A stretch of DNA of 33,264 bases, taken from NCBI RefSeq assembly GCF_009192725.1, contig NZ_VOHR01000009.1:1-33264 (forward strand), written 5' to 3'. Below, in pieces: positions 9,341-16,614 of this stretch; positions within the stretch are counted from its first letter, which is position 1; each line of letters opens with the position of its first letter. A program made the translations under genes and the position numbers. Under the pieces are notes generated by a model. That model was not told the DNA's origin, did no database searches, and saw nothing but the letters and a program-made list of their open reading frames with translations. This stretch comes from Segeticoccus rhizosphaerae. GTDB taxonomy: Bacteria; Actinomycetota; Actinomycetes; Actinomycetales; Dermatophilaceae.

Positions 9341-10078
9341 TCAGGTCCGATCGCGGGACTGCTCGGCAAGGAGCGATGGTGCGCGTGTGTGCAGTCCCCA
9401 GCCTGCGAAGGCCATCAGGGTTGCCCCGGGGATGATGCCCGCCACCACGGCCACGACAGCCGCCGATCCTCCGGCGAAGTCGATGACCAGCCCGACCACG
9501 CCGGACAACGCGATCGCGGCGCCGAGCACGTGGAAGAAACGCCGCGCGAAGTGCACCGCCAGTGCGAAGAAGTGCACGCCAACCACCAGCGACACCCAGG
9601 CCACTCCCGCCTCTGGTCGGTCGAGCGGACCTGCGAGCAGGCGAACCCCGGCAAAGATCGCCAGGAACTCCACCACGACGACGATCCAGTAGCCGCGGCC
9701 GAAGGCGGGCCCACGCGCCCCGGAAGGGCCTGTGTCGTGTCTGGTCCCCGCCCCCGGCACGACGTCGCCCTCGGTGTCAGTGCCACGAGCTGCAGCGTCC
9801 ACGGATCGGCGGCGGGCCGCGAGCAGCAGTGCCGCCAGGGCCACGACCCCGAGCACGCGCACCGCCCAGGCGGCGGCTCCCGGGAGGGCCCCAGCGTTCA
9901 CCTCGACATAGATGAACCCGAAGGCCCCTCCGATGAGCGAACCGATCAGTTGTCCTGGCAATGCTGCCTCCCATCCAGTCATCCGCACACCGTCCGGGCG
10001 GCGTCCCTGCACGGTAGCCACCGGGAACGCCCTCACACGAATGTTTACCGTGGCAAGCACGTGACCGTCGACGCGCAC
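9341..10078 (-). CDS. Putative six-helix integral membrane protein
   Basis: No family is recognised. The 245-residue product has about six hydrophobic segments: LIGSLIGGAFGFIYVEV, AVRVLGVVALAALLLAA, WIVVVVEFLAIFAGVRLL, VSLVVGVHFFALAVHF, VLGAAIALSGVVGLVIDF and VVAVVAGIIPGATLMAFAGW. A hydrophilic loop of about 40 residues lies between the second and third. The GTG at 10078 is chosen because GGAGGA sits five bases upstream; an ATG at 9982 is in frame but has no clear ribosome site. It is divergent from the PPOX/TetR pair across a region with tandem palindromes, so it may be under the same repressor. A transport or stress role would be a guess. Confidence 0.75.
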   Translation of the reverse strand: MRVDGHVLATVNIRVRAFPVATVQGRRPDGVRMTGWEAALPGQLIGSLIGGAFGFIYVEVNAGALPGAAAWAVRVLGVVALAALLLAARRRSVDAAARGTDTEGDVVPGAGTRHDTGPSGARGPAFGRGYWIVVVVEFLAIFAGVRLLAGPLDRPEAGVAWVSLVVGVHFFALAVHFARRFFHVLGAAIALSGVVGLVIDFAGGSAAVVAVVAGIIPGATLMAFAGWGLHTRAPSLLAEQSRDRT

Positions 10079-10094
10079 TGACGTCCTCCAACCG

Positions 10095-10136
10095 GCAAGT
10101 AATCACTTGCTGAGGCAAGTGACCCCTTGCTACGTT
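10095..10136. promoter_or_regulatory. Tandem palindromic operators overlapping a promoter
   Basis: Two 16-bp near-identical palindromes lie four bases apart: GCAAGTAATCACTTGC (10095-10110, perfect 6-base arms) and GCAAGTGACCCCTTGC (10115-10130, one arm mismatch). Facing half-sites also form CACTTGC-TGAG-GCAAGTG across the gap. TTGCTG (10107-10112) and TACGTT (10131-10136), 18 bases apart, could be -35 and -10, with transcription starting at about the ATG at 10143. The layout is typical of a TetR repressor site, and a TetR gene is the second gene of the operon. It also lies just upstream of the divergent membrane-protein gene. Confidence 0.7.
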
Positions 10137-10142
10137 GTCTCC

Positions 10143-10616
10143 ATGAATGCTGGACGACAGGGCCGCGGCCGAGCCACCGGAGGCTACTTCGGTGCCTTGA
10201 GCCGCCGCACCTACACACAACTGGTCACCTTCCGCCGCAACGGGACACCGGTCGGCACGCCGGTGCACCTCGCCGCCCCACCGGACGGCGAACGAGGCTA
10301 CTTCCGGACCTGGCACACGACGGGCAAGGCCAAGCGGATGCGGCACACCAAGAGGGTGGAGCTGGCGCCGTCGACCTTCCGCGGGCGTCCGGTGGGTGAG
10401 CCGATCCAGGCGACGGTGCGGCTCCTCGACGGCGCCGAGGCGAAGGTCGCCGCCGACCTGCTCGCGGCACGCCACCCGGTGCTGCACGGCATACTGATCC
10501 CGCGCTACCACCGGATGCGTGGGTGGCGGACCCTGCATTACGAGCTCACTCGGCCGAGCGAGCCAGAGCCTGAGAGTGATTCGAGCCAGCCCAGGACTGA
10601 ACGGGGCAACACATGA
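10143..10616 (+). CDS. PPOX-family F420/FMN-dependent oxidoreductase
   Basis: The 157-residue protein has the split-barrel pattern of the pyridoxamine-phosphate-oxidase-like superfamily: YTQLVTFRRNGTPVGTPVHLA (strands 1-2), YFRTWHTTGKAKRMRHTKRVELAPST (cofactor phosphate-binding stretch), and PIQATVRLLDGAEA. It most resembles small actinobacterial PPOX-class enzymes thought to use deazaflavin F420; FMN or haem use cannot be excluded from sequence. ATG 10143 is chosen because the 5' sequence up to it is promoter-like and nothing resembling a ribosome site is present, so the transcript is probably leaderless. Its TGA overlaps the ATG of the TetR gene (ATGA at 10613-10616), so the two are coupled, and the repressor probably controls this enzyme. 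Confidence 0.82.
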   Translation: MNAGRQGRGRATGGYFGALSRRTYTQLVTFRRNGTPVGTPVHLAAPPDGERGYFRTWHTTGKAKRMRHTKRVELAPSTFRGRPVGEPIQATVRLLDGAEAKVAADLLAARHPVLHGILIPRYHRMRGWRTLHYELTRPSEPEPESDSSQPRTERGNT

Positions 10617-11305
10617 GTGACGACGCACCCACGCGTCAGCGCTTGCTGCGCGAGGCCATGCGTCTCTTCGGCGAACTCGGCTACGCGGCGACCTCCATCG
10701 CCATGATCGAGCAGGCGGCCGGTTTGTCGCCGGGATCGGGCAGCCTTTACAAGCACTTCGCCTCCAAACAGGAACTGCTCAGTGCCGGGCTGGACCAGCT
10801 CCTGCAGGGAACGCCAGAGCTCACCGCGCGCCTCGAGCAGACCTCGAGCCGCGCACTCCCCCGCCGACGCGCCGACGCGGAGGCGGCGCTGAACGCCATC
10901 ATGGTGGAGACGGCCAGGGCCGGGCTTGCCCGGCTGGACCAGGACCGCGACCTCAACCGCCTGCTCTTCCGTGGGCTCGAGGCCTTCCCCCAACTCATGG
11001 CGCGCTTCCGCGACGAGGAGCTCCGCCGAGCACAGGACGCGACTGCCGCGCTCCTGGCTGGGCTGGCCGAGCAAGGCTCACGCCGCATCTCCCGAGGCCA
11101 GAACGCGCGGGGCCAGAACCTCCGAAGCAAGGACGCCAATGGCGGTCACGAGGCGGACTGGGACGCCGTCGCCGTGGTGTTCGTCGGCGCCATCGCGCAC
11201 TACTGGCTGCTGCGGGACGTGTTCGGCGAGCACCCATCCGGCATCGACGAGGACCGGCATGTCGACGCGATCGCTCGCGTCGCCGTTGCGGCTCTGCTCC
11301 GCTGA
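10613..11305 (+). CDS. TetR-family transcriptional regulator
   Basis: The 230-residue protein has an N-terminal TetR helix-turn-helix (residues about 8-55): RQRLLREAMRLFGELGYAAT, SIAMIEQAAGLSPG and SGSLYKHFASKQELL. The all-alpha C-terminal domain holds the presumed ligand pocket and dimer face. There is a basic, Asn/Gly-rich insertion (SRRISRGQNARGQNLRSKDANGG, about 158-180) that looks like a flexible loop. It overlaps the PPOX gene by four bases, and its likely operators are the tandem palindromes at 10095-10130. The natural model is autorepression together with repression of the oxidoreductase and possibly of the divergent membrane protein. The ligand is unknown. Confidence 0.88.
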   Translation: MSDDAPTRQRLLREAMRLFGELGYAATSIAMIEQAAGLSPGSGSLYKHFASKQELLSAGLDQLLQGTPELTARLEQTSSRALPRRRADAEAALNAIMVETARAGLARLDQDRDLNRLLFRGLEAFPQLMARFRDEELRRAQDATAALLAGLAEQGSRRISRGQNARGQNLRSKDANGGHEADWDAVAVVFVGAIAHYWLLRDVFGEHPSGIDEDRHVDAIARVAVAALLR

Positions 11306-11330
11306 AGACGCGAAACCGACATGCCTGTGT

Positions 11331-11352
11331 CCCCGCCCGAGTTGGGGCGGGG
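11331..11352. terminator. Hairpin between convergent TetR and DUF222 genes
   Basis: CCCCGCCC (11331-11338) pairs perfectly with GGGCGGGG (11345-11352) across a six-base loop. It lies in the 60-base gap between two converging genes. There is no T-tract, as is common for actinobacterial terminators, and it could serve both strands. Confidence 0.65.
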
Positions 11353-11365
11353 TGGGGCTGGGAGT

Positions 11366-12697
11366 TCAGGGTTGCCAGGCGATGGTGCCGTCGTCGTGGC
11401 GATGAGGCTTCAGGTCGAGGTCGTGCACTCTCGTATGGTGCCGGGGACAGAGCAGGTAGAGGTTGTCGTGGTCGGTCGGCCCGCCCCGGCTCCACCAGAT
11501 GCCGTGATGGGCAGCGCACCACTGTGCCGGCATCGAGCAGCCCTGGTACGTACACCCTTGCTGCTCCAGCCAGAGCGCCCGCCGCTGCGCCGGCGTGGCC
11601 AGCCTGGCCCGGTGGCCCATGTCCAACACCTCGCTGTCGGCGCCCAGCAGGACCGGGATCAGGTCGGCCTCGCACGCCAGCCGCCGCACCGTCGCCGCAG
11701 TCACCTGGTCGCCGGTCATGGTCCGCCCCAGACCGCGCAGGTCGCCGATGAGCTGCTCCCAGGACACGGTGATGACCACCTTGGCGTTGCTGGTCGTGCC
11801 CGCCTGGCCCGGTGAGGACATGCCCCGTTGGAGGATCATCAAGAACGCATCCGCCCGCCGCTGCTGCGGCGACCGCAGGTCGGGCCCGTCACCGTCCGGC
11901 GCCGGCTTGGCCAACGGATCCACCGCGGCCCGCACGAAGGCCGCGCCCTCCGGGTCCAACCGCACCACGAACTCGGTCAAGTCCCCCGCGACCGCCCGCT
12001 CATACATCCCCCGGCCCCGCCGCTGTGCCCTCTCGAAGTCGTCACTGTCCTGCTCCGGGCGCGCGCACTCCACCAGGTGGCGCAACACCTGCCGCAGTTC
12101 CCGGTCGGTGCCGGTCATCGCGACCGGCAGGATGACCGCCTGATCCGCCACATACTCCTCGAACGCGAGGAACGGCTCGATCTGCTCCAACGCCCGCAAC
12201 ACCCGGTCGGCCTTGCGCACCGGCACCTTCCCCGCCGCGACCGCGTCCGCCAACGGCCGGTGCTTGTCCAACCGGCACGCCGCCGCGACCCGCACCGCCT
12301 GATGCGCGCCCGCCGAGTCCAGGCTCGCGCTGTGCGAAGCCACGTAGTCCTCCCCCGACGAATGGCCCTCCGCACCCGGCGTGTTGCGCCCGACCGCGTC
12401 ACCCACCACCGCGACCATGACCCGCTCCACGTCCCGGCGCACCGAGTCCAACCCCTCCAGGACCGCCCCCAGCTCGTCCTCCTGCAACCGCCACGACTCC
12501 TGCTCCGCCGCCCGCGCCAACGCAGCGGCCGCTGCCTGCACCCCACCCAGCACCGGGCGCCCCTCACCTGCCCATTGGGCGCCGGGCTCAGCCGTTTCAG
12601 CGTGGTTAGCGCCCGCCGCGGTCCGCGCACCAAAGGGCGCCGCAGCCTCCGTGGGCTGCTGCGGGAACTCCTCCGCGGCGAACTGGGATTCGAACAT
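11366..12697 (-). CDS. DUF222 domain protein with C-terminal HNH endonuclease
   Basis: The 443-residue protein has a long alpha-helical DUF222 region (about residues 60-330) and a C-terminal HNH motif: CTYQGC (about 389-394), CAAHHGIWWSRGGPTDHDNLYLLCPRHHTRVHD. The central residues of an HNH nuclease (HH, N, H) and the structural Cys residues are all present, so it looks intact. This family (13E12-type) is abundant and multi-copy in actinobacteria, behaves like a dispersed element, and has no well-defined role. The ATG at 12697 has no ribosome site; a TAGTAT (complement of 12704-12709) six bases upstream could be the -10 of a leaderless transcript. The upstream region is unusually AT-rich and holds DnaA-box-like sequences. 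Confidence 0.88.
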   Translation of the reverse strand: MFESQFAAEEFPQQPTEAAAPFGARTAAGANHAETAEPGAQWAGEGRPVLGGVQAAAAALARAAEQESWRLQEDELGAVLEGLDSVRRDVERVMVAVVGDAVGRNTPGAEGHSSGEDYVASHSASLDSAGAHQAVRVAAACRLDKHRPLADAVAAGKVPVRKADRVLRALEQIEPFLAFEEYVADQAVILPVAMTGTDRELRQVLRHLVECARPEQDSDDFERAQRRGRGMYERAVAGDLTEFVVRLDPEGAAFVRAAVDPLAKPAPDGDGPDLRSPQQRRADAFLMILQRGMSSPGQAGTTSNAKVVITVSWEQLIGDLRGLGRTMTGDQVTAATVRRLACEADLIPVLLGADSEVLDMGHRARLATPAQRRALWLEQQGCTYQGCSMPAQWCAAHHGIWWSRGGPTDHDNLYLLCPRHHTRVHDLDLKPHRHDDGTIAWQP

Positions 12698-12734
12698 GCA
12701 TCCATACTAGCCGACCCACCGACAAACGAAAGAG

Positions 12735-12847
12735 TTATCAACAGCGAATCGCCATATTTCACAGACTAATCCGCGTATCACTCATCCACATCTGCTCCCG
12801 GTCACGTCACGTCATCCACAGCCCGCATGCCGGGAAGCGCATCCACA
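12735..12847 (+). other. Cluster of four DnaA-box-like sequences
   Basis: TTATCAACA (12735-12743), TCATCCACA (12782-12790), TCATCCACA (12812-12820) and GCATCCACA (12839-12847) lie on one strand within 113 bases. They match the TTATCCACA/TTGTCCACA DnaA box at 7 or 8 of 9 positions. The first lies in AT-rich sequence. They fill the gap upstream of the DUF222 gene and the divergent lipoprotein gene. They may be DnaA binding or regulatory sites; nothing else suggests an origin of replication. Confidence 0.4.
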
Positions 12848-12923
12848 GCGAGCGGTCGCTACAGGCGGGTGCACTTCCTAGACTGGTGGCCTCGAGCGCG
12901 GCGCCTGCGGAAGGCGGTGATCC

Positions 12924-14435
12924 ATGCGGCATCCGGCCGGAGCGCCTACGACCAGACGCGAGCCGCGGAGCAGCCCACGGACGGCACGGCTCCGAAGTGC
13001 CCTCGCCGCCGCGTCACTGGCGCTGCTCGCCGCATGTTCGGGGCTCGGCTCCGCCCCTCCAGCCAGCAGCCACCCAACCCACGGGACATCCCGCACCGCA
13101 TCCCCGCCGTCAGCGCCATCTGCCGCGGCGACCGCCGCCTCCACGGCCTCATCCTCGTCCGCGGCGTTGTCGCCGACGACGCACAAGGGTGACTGGACGA
13201 CATACCACCGTGACGGCGCCCGCAGCGGCGTCGCGCCGCACGTCACACCAGTCGGCAAGCTCGCCGTCGCCTGGCGAGCCCACCTCGACGGAGCGGTGTA
13301 TGGCGAGCCTCTCACCGTGGGTGACAGCGTCTTCGTCGCCACCGAGAACGACTCGATCTACAGCCTCGACCGCCACACCGGCGACACGAAGTGGCGCGCC
13401 CACGTCGGCACGCCAGTCCCGCTGTCCGAACTTCCCTGCGGCAACATCGATCCCCTCGGCATCACCGGCACCCCCGTCATCGACCGGGCGAGCAAGCGGA
13501 TCTTCGCGGTCGCGGAGACCACTGGCTCCCACCACGTGCTCGTCGGCATCGACCTCGCGACCGGCCGGGTCGAGGTGCGACGCGATCTCCCCACGCCGGA
13601 CGGACACCCGCGCTTCGACCAACAGCGCCCCGCGCTCGCCCTGGCACACGGCCGCGTCTACGTCAGCTTCGGCGGGCTCTTCGGCGACTGCGGCACCTAC
13701 ATCGGTTCGGTCGTCGGCGTCGCGACCTCCGGTCGCGGGCCCACAGTCACCTACCGTGTGCCAACGGCCAACAACGGTGCGATCTGGGCCACTGGTGGCC
13801 CGGTGATCACCTCGAAGGGCAATCTGCTGATCTCGGTCGGCAACGGTGCGGCCACGAGCGATTCGCAGCCGTATGACGGGAGCGACTCCGTCGTCGAGCT
13901 CTCACCAGGTCTCCGCCGGCTCGGCTTCTTCGCGCCGCGCTCCTGGGCGCAGGACAACGCCGGCGACCTCGACCTGGGCTCGCTCACGCCGGCCCTGACC
14001 AGCCACGGCAGGGTGCTCATCGCCGGCAAGCGCGGCACGGCGTACCTGCTCGACGTCGACCACCTTGGCGGCATCGGCGGAGCTCTCGCCGAGAGGCAGC
14101 TGTGCCGCGGCTTCGGGACGCCCGCCCATCGCGGCGACATCGTCTACCTGCCTTGCGTGGACGGTGGACTCGCCGCCGTCGAGACCTCGGGCGACGACAT
14201 CCGCGTCCTCTGGCGCGGGCCGGCCGACGGCAAGGGCAGTCCGACCATCGGAGCCGGCACGGTGTGGGTGGCGAGCTGGGGCACCGGCACCCTCTACGCC
14301 CTCGACGCCCGGACCGGCGCGGTGCGCGAGCAGCTCGACACCGACGCAACACTGCCACACTTCGTCTCCCCCAGCCTGTCCCGCAACCTGGTGCTGCTGG
14401 GCACGACCGACGGTGTCGTCGCCATCACGCACTGA
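12924..14435 (+). CDS. PQQ-like beta-propeller lipoprotein
   Basis: The 503-residue product has an Arg-rich N-region, a hydrophobic stretch and a lipobox LLAAC (Cys 38), so it is probably a lipoprotein anchored on the outer face of the membrane. A Ser/Thr/Pro/Ala-rich linker (about 40-88) follows. The remainder repeats the propeller pattern of a beta-strand plus a short D-x-x-T-G turn: YSLDRHTGDTKW, VGIDLATGRVE, LYALDARTGAVRE. Such PQQ-like propellers often lack the cofactor and act as scaffolds or dehydrogenase-like domains; no catalytic residues can be assigned here. GGAAGG about 10 bases upstream supports the ATG. A strong hairpin follows the stop codon. Confidence 0.85.
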   Translation: MRHPAGAPTTRREPRSSPRTARLRSALAAASLALLAACSGLGSAPPASSHPTHGTSRTASPPSAPSAAATAASTASSSSAALSPTTHKGDWTTYHRDGARSGVAPHVTPVGKLAVAWRAHLDGAVYGEPLTVGDSVFVATENDSIYSLDRHTGDTKWRAHVGTPVPLSELPCGNIDPLGITGTPVIDRASKRIFAVAETTGSHHVLVGIDLATGRVEVRRDLPTPDGHPRFDQQRPALALAHGRVYVSFGGLFGDCGTYIGSVVGVATSGRGPTVTYRVPTANNGAIWATGGPVITSKGNLLISVGNGAATSDSQPYDGSDSVVELSPGLRRLGFFAPRSWAQDNAGDLDLGSLTPALTSHGRVLIAGKRGTAYLLDVDHLGGIGGALAERQLCRGFGTPAHRGDIVYLPCVDGGLAAVETSGDDIRVLWRGPADGKGSPTIGAGTVWVASWGTGTLYALDARTGAVREQLDTDATLPHFVSPSLSRNLVLLGTTDGVVAITH

Positions 14436-14436
14436 G

Positions 14437-14458
14437 CCCGGGCGGCGGGCCGCCCGGG
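14437..14458. terminator. GC-rich hairpin after the lipoprotein gene
   Basis: CCCGGGCGG (14437-14445) pairs with CCGCCCGGG (14450-14458), giving a nine-base stem and a four-base loop that begins one base after the stop codon at 14435. No T-tract follows. The converging gene ends at 14479, so the hairpin may stop both transcripts. Confidence 0.75.
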
Positions 14459-14478
14459 TTGAGATGGGCCGCGCGGAC

Positions 14479-15060
14479 TCAGCCGTGCAGGGTGGGCCGG
14501 TAGACGAGCTCCTGGGTGTTGCCGTCGAGCGTCCGGCTCTCGAGCAGCTCGAGGTCGAAGTCGGCCGCTCCCCCGAAGATCGGGCTCGCCCCGGTCTGGC
14601 CGGTGATCACCGGGAAGATCGTCACTTGCACCCGGTCGACCAGGCCGGCGGCCATCAGCGCATGGTTCATCGACAGGCTGCCGTGCGAGCGCAACGGCGC
14701 GTCGGACTCCTCCTTGAGCCGGGCGACCACGTCGACGGCGTCGCCGCGCGCAGTTGTCGCGTCCGGCCAATCCAGAGGTTCCTCGAGAGTGCTCGACACG
14801 ACGGTGGCAGGAAGGTTGACCATCCGGGTCACCCACGGGTCAAACACCTCGGACTCCGTGTTGGTCGTGGACAGCATCTGCACGAACTCGCGGAACGTGG
14901 TGGCACCGAAGACCATCCGCTGCTCCCCGCCGTAGAGCTCGAGTCGGTGCTCAAGCAGCTCCGGGCCCTGCTTGCCCCAGTAGCCGCCCCAGTCGCCGCC
15001 GCTCGCGGAGCCGAAGCCGTCGAGGCTGGAGAAGACGTCGAAGGTGTAGGTGGCGGTCAT
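14479..15060 (-). CDS. Dihydrofolate-reductase-like (RibD C-terminal family) protein
   Basis: The 193-residue protein shows the RibD-C/DHFR-like pattern: TFDVFSSLDGFG at the start, RMVFGATTFREF, LEEPLDWPDATT, DVVARLKEESDAPLRSHGSLSMNHALMAAGLVDRVQVTIFPVITG and PIFGG. These folds bind NADPH; most members of this group have unknown substrates and are not true DHFR enzymes. The ATG at 15060 is chosen because GAGGAGGG stands just upstream; the longer frame back to 15117 begins poorly. A 13-base-arm inverted repeat sits 74 bases upstream and may regulate it. It converges on the lipoprotein gene. Confidence 0.82.
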   Translation of the reverse strand: MTATYTFDVFSSLDGFGSASGGDWGGYWGKQGPELLEHRLELYGGEQRMVFGATTFREFVQMLSTTNTESEVFDPWVTRMVNLPATVVSSTLEEPLDWPDATTARGDAVDVVARLKEESDAPLRSHGSLSMNHALMAAGLVDRVQVTIFPVITGQTGASPIFGGAADFDLELLESRTLDGNTQELVYRPTLHG

Positions 15061-15133
15061 GATGCCCTCCTCGAGTGGTTGATCGCGTGCGTAGAGGCAG
15101 ACCGGCGTCCACGGCAAAACTCATCTCGGCCGC

Positions 15134-15185
15134 CGGGACGTCCTGCACCGTGGTCACCAGGGCAGCCACCCCGCAGGACGTCCCG
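15134..15185. promoter_or_regulatory. Long inverted repeat between two minus-strand genes
   Basis: CGGGACGTCCTGC (15134-15146) and its perfect complement GCAGGACGTCCCG (15173-15185) flank a 26-base loop. Each arm also contains the palindrome GGACGTCC, so the arms could be two operator sites rather than one stem. It starts nine bases past the stop of the membrane-protein gene (15194) and 74 bases before the DHFR-like start, so it may be a terminator, an operator, or both. Confidence 0.55.
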
Positions 15186-15193
15186 ATCAGGGT

Positions 15194-15625
15194 CTAGCGC
15201 CACCGATCACCTGCGCCACCGCCCAGGCTGCGCCACACGTAGTCCCACGGCGTGACGGCCACGATGACGACGACCAGCGAACAGTTGACGAGAATTCTCG
15301 TGCGCTCGGCGTCCAGGTCGCCGGCGACGGCGTTGGGGAGCGCAACCAAGCCGAGCCACAGCAGCTTCCACACGACCTCGAAGAGCAGCACGGGCAGCAT
15401 CTTGACCGGATACCGCAGACCCAGCAACGCCAGCAGCGACATGCCGGTGAGCAGGCTGAGGGTCACGCCCTCATAGACCGGCAGCGTGTGGGCGCTGGGC
15501 AAGAGGGGCCACTTCACGAGTGCGAGCCCGACCACCATGAACAGGTAGCCGCCGCGCATCGCATACAGACGCGCGATCGAGAGCGGTGCCGAGGTTGCGG
15601 CCGAGGCCTGGATTGTCGTGGACAT
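15194..15625 (-). CDS. Small four-helix membrane protein
   Basis: The family is not recognised. The product is 143 residues with about four transmembrane segments: YLFMVVGLALVKWPLL, VTLSLLTGMSLLALLGL, LPVLLFEVVWKLLWLGLVAL and ILVNCSLVVVIVAVTPWDYVW. The conserved-looking KWP, FEVVWKLLWL and TPWDYVW suggest a real family, and no catalytic motif is seen. The ATG at 15625 follows a good GGAGGAA; the longer frame upstream to 15997 is the complement of the acetyltransferase gene and is rejected. It lies 110 bases after the acetyltransferase gene on the same strand. Confidence 0.78.
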   Translation of the reverse strand: MSTTIQASAATSAPLSIARLYAMRGGYLFMVVGLALVKWPLLPSAHTLPVYEGVTLSLLTGMSLLALLGLRYPVKMLPVLLFEVVWKLLWLGLVALPNAVAGDLDAERTRILVNCSLVVVIVAVTPWDYVWRSLGGGAGDRWR

Positions 15626-15735
15626 GGGTTCCTCCTGGTGAGTTGTATGACGGGTGGGTTCCTTGGCCGACGTGGTGCGGTTCCCGGCGCCGCGACTGGT
15701 GGAGCGCCTCACGGCGTCGTCGGCGGTGATGCGCT

Positions 15736-16614
15736 TCACGACGGCTGCCACTCGTCGGCGAGGAGCGCGTAGGTGACGGTGTCGAGCCATCGCCCGGTCC
15801 GGTGCAGGGACTCGCGGACGGCGTGGCCCTCCCGGCGCATACCGACCCGCTCCATCAGTCGCCACGACGAGTCGTTGGCGAGGAAGCAGCTGGCGACGGC
15901 CCGGTGGACGCCGAGATCGTCGAAGGAGTGGTGCAGCAGCGCGCGAACCGCCTCGGTGGCATACCCGTGCCCGACGTGGGCGGGGTCGAGCGCCCACCCG
16001 AGCTCGACCTGCGCGCCCTCTGCCTGCGCGACCACCTCGCGCTGGGCCCAGCCGTCCTCACGACGGAGCATGAGGTCACCGATGACGTGCCCGAACGCGT
16101 CGTGGCCGAGCTGGACCACGACCGTGGTCGCCAGGCGGGCCGGGTCGGTGAAGAGGTCGCGATAGGCGTCGAGGTCGCTCGGAGTGCCGGTGAGCCACTC
16201 GTTGACCTCGCGCAGCTGTCGGAACGTCCACGTGACGTCGGCGTCCGCGGCCGTCGCTGGCCTGAGCATGAGGCGTTCGGTGCGCAGCGGGCGCTCCAGC
16301 GCCGTCACCTGGGAGTCCCGGTGCGAGGAGCTGCGGTGACAGACCTTTGGTTGCGACGACGCCACCGGTGGTGACGAGGTGGCGGGGCCCAGCGGCTCGA
16401 CGGCGTGGAGCTCGAGCAAGGTGGCTCCGATGTCGCGGATCGCCGCGAGGACGCCGTGCAGCTGAGCCTGGTCTGCGACCGGTCCGGTGAGGCTCGTGGT
16501 GCCGTCCTCGTGACGAGTGAGGGCCAGGTGACAGATCCAGTCGGACCAGTGGTCGTCGAGGTGGCCGGCGACACGGATGTCGTAGACCGCCTGGTCCCTC
16601 CGAGCGGCCTTCAC
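15736..16614 (-). CDS. GNAT acetyltransferase with an extra N-terminal domain
   Basis: Residues 1-75 (YDIRVAGHLDDHWSDWI... LTRHEDGTTSLTGPVADQAQLHGVLAAIRDIGATLLELH) match a small actinobacterial domain usually seen as a free-standing protein of 70-90 residues. Residues about 105-290 are a RimJ/RimL-type GNAT domain: RPLRTERLMLRPATAADAD, VELGWALDPAHVGHGYATEAVRAL (acetyl-CoA loop) and SWRLMERVGMRREGH. The join (about 76-104) is Ser/Pro-rich with no ribosome site before the GNAT part, so it reads as one fused protein. A GTG at about 16314 could still start a separate acetyltransferase. Its start overlaps the stop of the upstream DUF2306 gene (GTGA), with GAGGA nine bases before it, so it is the third gene of that operon. 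Confidence 0.78.
   Translation of the reverse strand: MKAARRDQAVYDIRVAGHLDDHWSDWICHLALTRHEDGTTSLTGPVADQAQLHGVLAAIRDIGATLLELHAVEPLGPATSSPPVASSQPKVCHRSSSHRDSQVTALERPLRTERLMLRPATAADADVTWTFRQLREVNEWLTGTPSDLDAYRDLFTDPARLATTVVVQLGHDAFGHVIGDLMLRREDGWAQREVVAQAEGAQVELGWALDPAHVGHGYATEAVRALLHHSFDDLGVHRAVASCFLANDSSWRLMERVGMRREGHAVRESLHRTGRWLDTVTYALLADEWQPS

Noticed and set aside
11828-12769. Plus-strand open frame of 313 codons
   Set aside because: It is the complement of the DUF222-HNH gene and rich in Arg and Pro, without a recognisable domain.
12735-12847. Chromosomal or plasmid replication origin
   Set aside because: Only four imperfect DnaA boxes are present, and there is no dnaA, dnaN, parAB or rep gene nearby.
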